Source: Clostridiales bacterium | GTDB lineage: Bacteria; Bacillota; Clostridia; Peptostreptococcales; Anaerovoracaceae | Direction of reading: 5' to 3' | DNA length: 11,638 bases | NCBI GenBank assembly: GCA_012515135.1 | Contig: JAAYYX010000206.1 | Span: 1-11,638, forward strand | Shown here: positions 6,477 to 11,638 of the stretch, piece after piece | Layout of the letters: every line of letters starts with the position of its first letter | How positions within the stretch are numbered: the first letter of the stretch is position 1 | Position numbers and translations under genes: made by a program | Notes under the pieces: generated by a model | What the model saw: only the letters and a program-made list of their open reading frames with translations | What the model was told of the DNA's origin: nothing | Database searches by the model: none

Positions 6477-8231
6477 GTGGACGGTACAATAAGAGAAAAT
6501 ACAGTTGATGAAATAAAAAGCAGGTGTAATATTGTGGACATAATAGGCGGAGTTGTCCGGCTGAAAAAAGCAGGCAGCAACTACAAAGGCCTTTGCCCCT
6601 TCCACAAAGAAAAGACACCTTCTTTTGTTGTTTCGGAAGAAAAGCAGATATACACCTGTTTTGGGTGCGGGGCAACAGGGGATGTTATAGAGTTCGTTCA
6701 GAAGTATTATAATCTGGATTTTCCCGAAGCCCTTCAGAAACTGGCCGATTCCTGCGGCGTGACCATCGAGAGCAGCTATGCGGGAACAAAAAACAAAGAT
6801 GAATTATATTCCATAAACAAAGAAGCAGCCACTTTCTTTTTCAGAGCATTTCATAAAACAGGGTCTCCCGCATATGAATACATGAAAAAAAGGGGTATAA
6901 ATGATGAGGTCCTAAAAAAATTCGGCATCGGATATGCGGACACGGAATGGGACAGTTTATATAAACATCTCAAAGAAAAAGACTTCCCCGAAGAAAAACT
7001 TGTAGATCTTGGATTGATTTCCAGTTCAAAGGGTAAATACTTTGACAAGTTCAGAAATCGTGTGATTTTCCCCATAATAAACACACGGGGGAAAGTAATA
7101 GGTTTTGGAGGAAGAACAATAGGTGAAGATATGCCAAAGTATCTTAACTCCAGAGAATCTTCGGTCTTCCTCAAAAAAAACAATCTCTACGGGCTTTCTG
7201 TAACACGAAGTGAAATGACCAAAACAGGCTATGCCGTTTTGGTGGAAGGGTACATGGATGTCATATCTCTTTATCAGAGGGGCATATGCAATGTGGCCGC
7301 ATCTTTGGGAACGGCTCTTACCGAAAACCAGGCAAAACTTCTGAAACGTTATGTGTCTAATGTGGTGCTTGCCTATGACTCGGATGAGGCGGGCAGAAAA
7401 GCTGCCTTCCGGGGTATGGATATATTGCACAGGGAAGAGTTCAAAGTCAAGATACCCCATATGTCCGAGGCCAAAGATCCGGATGATTTCATAAAAGCAA
7501 AAGGAAGATCCGCATTTATAAAACTGATGAAGGAAGCTCTTCCTTATGCGGATTACAAGCTTACTGCAATAAAAAAAGAAGTCAACATGAAAACAACGGA
7601 GGGGCGTGTGGATTTTCTTAAAAAAGCAGTTGAAGTGCTCAAAACACTGGGTCCTGTGGAAGCGGACATATACATAAAAAAACTTGCGGCAGAAACCGGG
7701 ATATCCGAAGGAGCCATAAGAGCTGAGATGGATATCGGCAAAGAAAACAAAAAAGAAGAAAAGCCCCGGCCTGGCGGAGACGGAGAAAACAAAAAAAAAG
7801 GCAAAGCGACCGTTAGCCGTCTTGAGAAAAATGCCATAAAGCTGATGCTGGCAGACGAGTCATATATAAATGATCTTATTGATTACAAAGATATGTTTCA
7901 AAGTGTCGCCGGTAAAAATATATTTGAAGCCATAAGCAGTCTGTCAAAAAAAGACGAAAGACCGGACCTCGAAAAACTTTCGGGAATGTTGGAACCGGAA
8001 GATGCGGATGTACTCAAAGACATACAGGAAACCATAATACTTGCCGGCAAAGAAGAAGAAGTCCTGAAGGAATGTATAAGAGCATACCATGAAGCCGCAA
8101 ACAAAAAAAGAGAAAAAGAACTGATAATGATGATCTCAATGGCCAACGAAGAAGAAAACAGTGAAGAAATCAAAAAGCTCACAGAGGAGCTTATGGAAAT
8201 ACAGAAAAAAAACAGAAATGGGGGCAAATGA
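6477..8231 (+). CDS. dnaG: DNA primase
   Basis: DnaG primase, which makes RNA primers at the replication fork and works with the replicative helicase. Domains in order: an N-terminal CHC2 zinc finger (C40, H43, C61, C64), the catalytic core with the YLNSRES motif, and the Toprim fold with E257 (LVEGYMDV) and metal-binding D301 and D303 (AYDSDEAG). After a Lys/Glu-rich linker comes the C-terminal helicase-interaction domain from about residue 450. At 584 residues it is a normal length. The start is GTG at 6477; GGGAG at 6466-6470 precedes it by 6 bases, and the protein then begins as DnaG proteins do (VDEIKSRCNIVDIIG). A 59-base gap separates it from dgt. Its last codons overlap the start of rpoD, giving the classical primase-sigma pairing. 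Assignment is certain. Confidence 0.98.
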   Translation: MDGTIRENTVDEIKSRCNIVDIIGGVVRLKKAGSNYKGLCPFHKEKTPSFVVSEEKQIYTCFGCGATGDVIEFVQKYYNLDFPEALQKLADSCGVTIESSYAGTKNKDELYSINKEAATFFFRAFHKTGSPAYEYMKKRGINDEVLKKFGIGYADTEWDSLYKHLKEKDFPEEKLVDLGLISSSKGKYFDKFRNRVIFPIINTRGKVIGFGGRTIGEDMPKYLNSRESSVFLKKNNLYGLSVTRSEMTKTGYAVLVEGYMDVISLYQRGICNVAASLGTALTENQAKLLKRYVSNVVLAYDSDEAGRKAAFRGMDILHREEFKVKIPHMSEAKDPDDFIKAKGRSAFIKLMKEALPYADYKLTAIKKEVNMKTTEGRVDFLKKAVEVLKTLGPVEADIYIKKLAAETGISEGAIRAEMDIGKENKKEEKPRPGGDGENKKKGKATVSRLEKNAIKLMLADESYINDLIDYKDMFQSVAGKNIFEAISSLSKKDERPDLEKLSGMLEPEDADVLKDIQETIILAGKEEEVLKECIRAYHEAANKKREKELIMMISMANEEENSEEIKKLTEELMEIQKKNRNGGK

Positions 8232-9375
8232 AGTGATATACGGTGATGAAGTCAACGAAAAAAAGAAGGAATATATAAGCGAATTGGCCAGGAAGGCAAA
8301 GGGCAAGAAACTTTCTTATGCGGAAATAGGTCATTATCTTGAGAATACCGAGCTTGATAAGGATCAGATGGAAGACATATATGAGGCGCTCATGAGCAAG
8401 GGCATCGAGGTGGTTTCGGAGGAAGTTCCCGAAGAATTCGAGCTGAAAGAAATAGAGACTGAAATAGAAGAAGAAGTGGTTCCCGACTCAGATAAAGAAG
8501 AAGGTGAAAAAGAAATAAGCCTCGAAAAGACCATCCCGAAAACAGTGGCAGTTGATGATCCTGTAAGGATGTACCTTAAAGAAATCGGAAAGGTACCGCT
8601 ATTAAGTGCAGATGAAGAGATCGATCTGGCAAAAAGAATGGAAGCAGGAGAAGAGGCGGCAAAACAGAAACTTTGTGAGGCAAACCTGAGGCTTGTTGTA
8701 AGTATAGCCAAAAGATATGTGGGCAGGGGGATGCTGTTCCTTGACCTTATACAAGAAGGCAATCTGGGTCTCATAAAAGCCGTGGATAAATTCGACTGGC
8801 GAAAAGGTTATAAATTCAGTACATATGCCACATGGTGGATCAGACAGGCCATAACAAGATCAATAGCCGATCAGGCCAGGACCATAAGGATACCGGTCCA
8901 CATGGTGGAGACTATAAATAAACTGATGAGAGTATCGAGACAGCTTCTGCAGGAATACGGAAGAGAACCCCTGCCCGAAGAGATAGCAAAAGAGATGGAT
9001 ATTTCCGAGGACAAGGTAAGAGAAATACTTAAGATAGCCCAGGAACCGGTTTCCCTTGAAACCCCCATAGGTGAAGAAGAGGACAGCCATCTGGGAGATT
9101 TCATCCCTGACGAGGATGTGCCGGCTCCCGCAGATGCGGCGGCATTTTCCATGTTGAAGGAACAGCTGGTTGAAGTACTTGATACCCTTACCGAAAGGGA
9201 ACAAAAAGTTTTGAAATTGCGTTTCGGGCTGGAGGATGGCAGAGCCAGGACACTTGAAGAAGTAGGAAAAAGATTTGATGTCACCAGGGAGAGGATCAGG
9301 CAGATAGAAGCAAAAGCCCTCAGAAAATTAAGACATCCCAGTCGCAGCAAAAAACTGAAGGACTATCTTGAGTAG
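8218..9375 (+). CDS. rpoD: Housekeeping RNA polymerase sigma factor (sigma 70/sigma A)
   Basis: The primary sigma factor directing RNA polymerase to housekeeping promoters. All regions are present: an N-terminal region 1.1-like domain (about residues 10-70), an acidic linker, region 1.2 from D113 (DDPVRMYLKEIGKVPLL), and region 2 with the -10 recognition helix STYATWWIRQAITRS (W206, W207). Region 3 follows, then region 4 with the -35 helix-turn-helix TLEEVGKRFDVTRERIRQIE from about residue 345. It is 385 residues from the ATG at 8218, normal for Firmicutes sigma A. The frame extends upstream to a GTG at 8161, but that part lies inside dnaG and looks noncoding. A GTG at 8233, with a G-run at 8220-8224 and directly after the dnaG stop, is an alternative start giving 380 residues. 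Overlap with dnaG implies translational coupling. Assignment is certain. Confidence 0.98.
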   Translation: MGANEVIYGDEVNEKKKEYISELARKAKGKKLSYAEIGHYLENTELDKDQMEDIYEALMSKGIEVVSEEVPEEFELKEIETEIEEEVVPDSDKEEGEKEISLEKTIPKTVAVDDPVRMYLKEIGKVPLLSADEEIDLAKRMEAGEEAAKQKLCEANLRLVVSIAKRYVGRGMLFLDLIQEGNLGLIKAVDKFDWRKGYKFSTYATWWIRQAITRSIADQARTIRIPVHMVETINKLMRVSRQLLQEYGREPLPEEIAKEMDISEDKVREILKIAQEPVSLETPIGEEEDSHLGDFIPDEDVPAPADAAAFSMLKEQLVEVLDTLTEREQKVLKLRFGLEDGRARTLEEVGKRFDVTRERIRQIEAKALRKLRHPSRSKKLKDYLE

Positions 9376-9379
9376 ACAT

Positions 9380-9415
9380 GTTTTTCTGCTCATAATATCC
9401 TTTTCGGAGAAAAAC
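9380..9415 (+). promoter_or_regulatory. Possible hairpin over the trmK ribosome binding site
   Basis: GTTTTTCT (9380-9387) and AGAAAAAC (9408-9415) are perfect 8-base inverted repeats around a 20-base loop. The 3' arm takes in part of the CGGAGA ribosome binding site and ends one base before the trmK ATG. Folding would partly hide that site. The stem is A/T-rich and so weak. No run of T follows it, so it is not a terminator, and transcription probably continues from rpoD into trmK. Confidence 0.35.
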
Positions 9416-9416
9416 T

Positions 9417-10181
9417 ATGCAGAAGTTAAATGACAGACTGAAGGCTATCGCCTTAAACATATCTCCGGGAGAAACCGTTGCGGATATAGGAACGGATCAT
9501 GGGTTTTTGCCCCTTTTCCTATGGGAAAAAGAAATATCTCCCAAAATCATACTTACAGATGTCAGTGAAAAATCCCTGCAGAAAGCAAAGGCAAATGCCG
9601 GGGCACTGCAGTTCGGAAATCAGCTTCTTTTTCGTACCGGCTATGGTCTTTCGGTCATAGAGCAGGGAGAAGTGGATGTTATAGTTATAGCCGGTATGGG
9701 GGGTCTTCTAATACAAAAAATCCTCGAAAAAGATCCGGATAAAACAAAAACCTTCAAAAAACTGTTGCTGCAGCCCAGGAACAATGCGGGCAAACTGCGC
9801 TGCTGGCTTTGCCGCAACGGTTTTTATATATCCGGCGAACATCTGGCCAGGGAAGGCAAGTATATATGCCAGATCATAGAAGCGATCCCCTCGGAAGAAA
9901 AGGAAAAATACAATACTGACGGCAGTATTTACAATAAGCAGTCATCCGAGGAGTTCAAACATATTTCACCTGATGATATAAGATGGGAAATGCCGCCCTG
10001 GGTGTTTGAGAAAAAAAATGAGCTGGCATCAGAATTTCTCAAAAGAGCCATAACAACAGAAGAAAAGATACTTGAAAGCATTAAAAAAAGTAAAAGAACG
10101 GACGAAAAAGAAAAAGAAGAAAAAAAAATAAAGGCAGGGATAGAATATTTAAGAAGCATTTCTCTTAAGGAGGAAAGATAA
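9417..10181 (+). CDS. trmK: tRNA (adenine(22)-N1)-methyltransferase
   Basis: A class I SAM-dependent methyltransferase of the TrmK/YqfN family, which makes m1A at position 22 of tRNAs. The SAM-binding motif DIGTDHG is at residues 23-29. Family-typical stretches follow: VIAGMGGLLIQKIL, then LLQPRNNAGKLRCWLCRNGFY with the catalytic-pocket segment, then EHLAREGKYICQIIEA. The C-terminal part from about residue 190 is highly charged and helical and reads as the coiled coil seen in characterised TrmK. At 254 residues it is slightly longer than the Bacillus protein. CGGAGA six bases before the ATG is the ribosome binding site, although it may be partly hidden in a small hairpin. The gene sits between rpoD and nif3, as in many Firmicutes, and abuts nif3 with no spacer, so the two are co-translated or at least co-transcribed. 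Confidence 0.95.
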   Translation: MQKLNDRLKAIALNISPGETVADIGTDHGFLPLFLWEKEISPKIILTDVSEKSLQKAKANAGALQFGNQLLFRTGYGLSVIEQGEVDVIVIAGMGGLLIQKILEKDPDKTKTFKKLLLQPRNNAGKLRCWLCRNGFYISGEHLAREGKYICQIIEAIPSEEKEKYNTDGSIYNKQSSEEFKHISPDDIRWEMPPWVFEKKNELASEFLKRAITTEEKILESIKKSKRTDEKEKEEKKIKAGIEYLRSISLKEER

Positions 10182-10988
10182 GTGAAATACGGCAAACTAA
10201 TAAAAACCATAGAAGAGATCGCTCCGACAGATCTGGCACCTTTGTGGGATAACAGCGGAGTCCAGATATACACCGGTGAAAAAGAGATAGAGAAGGTCCT
10301 TATTTGCCTTGAGATAACTGAAGAAGTTATAAAAGAAGCGGAAAGCAAAAAAACCGGTATGATCATAACCCATCATCCCCTTATTTTTGAGAGCATAAAA
10401 AAAATAGATACAAATGAGATCCCGGGAAGATATGCCTGCCGGCTGATAAAAAGTAATATATGTGTATATTCGGCTCATTTGAGTTTTGACAATGCCGGGC
10501 AAGGCAATAATTTTTACATGGCAAAACTGCTGGGAATGAAAAACCTGAAAACACCGAAAAAAGAAGGCTTGAGAGAAGGGGCGAAAGACCCGGAGGAGCT
10601 ACCTTGTGTAATAACGGGGGAACTGATACGGCAAATGAGTCCCCGGGAGGCAGTAAAGCATGTAACAAAGGCCCTTGGTCTTAATGAAGATATTATAAGA
10701 ATGGTAAAAGGGAACCGGATGATCAAAAAAATCGGCCTGTGCACAGGAGCAGGAGGAGGTTTTCTTGATTATGCCATAGGAGAAAGATGTGATCTTTTCA
10801 TAACAGGAGATGTAAAACTGCATGAAGCACAGAAAGCCAAAGCAGAGGGAATATCACTGATGGATGCCGGCCATTACGGCACAGAGCATATATTTGCCGA
10901 GAATTTTGCAAAACAACTGAAAGAAAAGACCGGAAAAGGACTTGAGATAATTGAAAGCACTGTTGATACAGACCCTTTTATGCTATAA
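10182..10988 (+). CDS. NIF3/YqfO-family dinuclear metal protein
   Basis: A conserved NIF3-family (DUF34) protein, often labelled GTP cyclohydrolase 1 type 2 homolog. The biochemical role of the family is unsettled; members form hexameric rings with a two-metal site. The expected ligands are all visible: H64-H65 (THHPLIF), D103 (LSFDNAGQGNN), H231 and E235 (DAGHYGTEH). At 268 residues it is the short form like E. coli YbgI; the PII/CutA-like insert that makes Bacillus YqfO about 370 residues is absent. The start is GTG at 10182, directly after the trmK stop, with a perfect AAGGAGG at 10167-10173 eight bases upstream. That is the strongest ribosome binding site in the window. The trmK-nif3 pairing is conserved in Firmicutes, but its meaning is unknown. 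A promoter-like sequence overlaps the stop codon. Family is certain; function is open. Confidence 0.95.
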   Translation: MKYGKLIKTIEEIAPTDLAPLWDNSGVQIYTGEKEIEKVLICLEITEEVIKEAESKKTGMIITHHPLIFESIKKIDTNEIPGRYACRLIKSNICVYSAHLSFDNAGQGNNFYMAKLLGMKNLKTPKKEGLREGAKDPEELPCVITGELIRQMSPREAVKHVTKALGLNEDIIRMVKGNRMIKKIGLCTGAGGGFLDYAIGERCDLFITGDVKLHEAQKAKAEGISLMDAGHYGTEHIFAENFAKQLKEKTGKGLEIIESTVDTDPFML

Positions 10989-10989
10989 T
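10963..10989 (+). promoter_or_regulatory. Predicted sigma A promoter for the small membrane protein and rnpB
   Basis: TTGATA (10963-10968) and an ideal TATAAT (10984-10989) are separated by 15 bases. A TG one base upstream of the -10 makes it an extended -10. The spacer is shorter than the preferred 17, which the TG may offset. The -10 overlaps the nif3 stop codon. Transcription would begin near 10996, about 35 bases before the ATG at 11032, and could run on into rnpB. Confidence 0.55.
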
Positions 10990-11031
10990 ATAACATCAAT
11001 GACACAAAAACATCTGGAGGAAGGTAAAAAA

Positions 11032-11277
11032 ATGGACCCATACGAAAATGAAAAAGGATTTATAATTTCTTTCTTGATAAAACTTCTGCTGTCGGTAATT
11101 GTGGTTGTGGCAGCCATGGCATTTGCGTTCAGAAGCGATGCCACAGGAAGTGAGAAAATCATAACAATTGTTATGACCCTTGTAGTGTGCATAGGTTTTT
11201 CTTTTTTCGTCTTTATAGAAGTAAGAAAATTCATTTATGCTGTTCAGGAATCACAGGCAAGGAAAAAAATAGAATAA
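11032..11277 (+). CDS. Small two-helix membrane protein, function unknown
   Basis: An 81-residue protein I do not recognise. It begins with a short charged stretch (MDPYENEKG). It then has two hydrophobic segments, about residues 11-33 (rich in Ile, Leu and Val) and 43-65, joined by a short polar loop containing RSDATGSEK. The tail is Lys/Arg-rich (SQARKKIE). Positive charge at the C-terminal end suggests both termini are cytoplasmic, i.e. a membrane hairpin. The start is ATG at 11032, preceded by GGAGGAAGG from 11016. The frame is open further upstream to a TTG inside nif3, but that part overlaps the nif3 end and has no ribosome binding site. A good promoter-like sequence precedes it, and its stop lies only 4 bases from the predicted 5' end of rnpB. 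No signal peptide cleavage site or lipobox is evident. It is probably a real gene, given the ribosome binding site, promoter and coherent topology. Confidence 0.8.
   Translation: MDPYENEKGFIISFLIKLLLSVIVVVAAMAFAFRSDATGSEKIITIVMTLVVCIGFSFFVFIEVRKFIYAVQESQARKKIE
11270..11275 (+). promoter_or_regulatory. Possible -10 element of rnpB
   Basis: TAGAAT lies inside the last codons and stop of the small membrane protein gene and ends 6 bases before the predicted RNase P RNA 5' end at about 11282, the distance expected from a -10 to its start site. No convincing -35 is seen 16-18 bases upstream. rnpB could instead be processed from the transcript starting near 10996. Confidence 0.38.
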
Positions 11278-11281
11278 ATAA

Positions 11282-11630
11282 GGTTTTGGGTAAGTCAGAC
11301 GGTCGCATGCTTTGCATGAGGAAAGTCCGGGCTCCAAAGGGCAAGGGTGCCGGATAACGTCCGGCGCAGGTAACTGTAGGGAAAGTGCAACAGAAACACA
11401 CCGCCGAAACGGGTAATGCCGTGGCAAGGGTGAAATGGTGAGGTAAGAGCTCACCGGCGTTCTGGAGACAGGACGGCCGTGTAAACCCCACCCGGAGCAA
11501 GACCAAGCAGGGATCATGGCTGGCGGCCCGTCAGCCCCCGGGAGGTAGGTCGCATGAGCATGGCAGCAATGCTATGCCTAGATAGATGATCGTCAAATAC
11601 AGAACCCGGCTTATAGACTTGCCCAAAACT
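11282..11630 (+). ncRNA. rnpB: RNase P RNA, bacterial type A
   Basis: The catalytic RNA of ribonuclease P, which cuts the 5' leader from precursor tRNAs together with the RnpA protein. The ends define the gene: 14 bases from 11283 (GTTTTGGGTAAGTC) pair with 11616-11629 (GACTTGCCCAAAAC) with one G-U wobble, forming helix P1. P2 pairs 11298-11304 with 11588-11594. A very short P3 hairpin is CATGC-TTT-GCATG. The universally conserved core is intact: GGAAAGTCCGGGCTCC (11320-11335), and ACAGAACCCGGCTTAT (11599-11614), which forms P4 with it. The order of ATAACGTCCGG, GTGCAACAGAAA, the GAGGTAAGAGCTCACC hairpin, GCAAGACCAAGCAGGGA, GGGAGGTAGG (probable CCA-binding GGU loop) and CCTAGATAGATGATCGTC is that of type A RNAs such as E. 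coli's. The length of about 349 bases is normal, so the gene is complete. No terminator is seen in the 8 bases left. Confidence 0.97.
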
Positions 11631-11638
11631 ATTATAAA

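Noticed and set aside
8161..8217. N-terminal extension of rpoD from a GTG at 8161
   Set aside because: It lies within dnaG, translates to a Lys/Ser-rich segment with no sigma-factor character, and two better starts exist at 8218 and 8233.
8871..9350. Minus-strand open frame of 159 codons opposite rpoD
   Set aside because: It is Ser-rich low-complexity translation opposite a fully conserved sigma factor; a shadow frame.
10951..11031. N-terminal extension of the small membrane protein into nif3
   Set aside because: It would start at a TTG inside nif3 without a ribosome binding site, and it covers the promoter and the Shine-Dalgarno sequence of the ATG at 11032.

Overview
The window looks like ordinary chromosome from a low-to-moderate-GC Clostridia-type Firmicute. 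Four things point there: the gene order dgt-dnaG-rpoD-trmK-nif3, a zinc M16 peptidase next to dut, a type A RNase P RNA (Bacilli usually carry type B), and GGAGG-type ribosome binding sites. Codon use leans heavily on ATA for Ile and AGA/AGG for Arg, even in rpoD. I cannot assign a genus. Every supported gene lies on the plus strand and gaps are at most about 90 bases, so this is one or a few long co-directional transcription units. There is no tRNA, CRISPR array, insertion sequence, phage gene or long repeat.

Region 1 (1-2058): a metallo-beta-lactamase-fold hydrolase with a hydrophobic N-terminus, still open at the left edge of the window. It is followed, in the same reading frame and with no obvious ribosome binding site, by a roughly ten-helix membrane acyltransferase.

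Region 2 (2055-6417): an M16 zinc peptidase, dUTPase, a DUF47/PhoU-like protein, a PiT-type phosphate permease and a dGTPase-like HD phosphohydrolase. Two enzymes that hydrolyse deoxynucleoside triphosphates therefore flank a phosphate-uptake pair.

Region 3 (6477-10988): the macromolecular synthesis core. It holds dnaG (primase), rpoD (housekeeping sigma factor), trmK (tRNA m1A22 methyltransferase) and a short-form NIF3/YqfO protein. dnaG and rpoD overlap, and trmK and nif3 abut. A small A/T-rich hairpin lies over the trmK ribosome binding site.

Region 4 (10963-11638): a promoter-like sequence overlaps the nif3 stop codon. It precedes an unrecognised 81-residue two-helix membrane protein, whose stop codon sits 4 bases before the mature 5' end of the RNase P RNA. 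The RNA is complete, with its P1 strands pairing almost at the window's right edge.

I found no convincing new biological system. The points most worth a second look are the small membrane protein and its promoter arrangement at rnpB, the phosphate pair between two dNTP hydrolases, the probable TTG start of dut, and the uncertain stop/restart junction of the first two genes.
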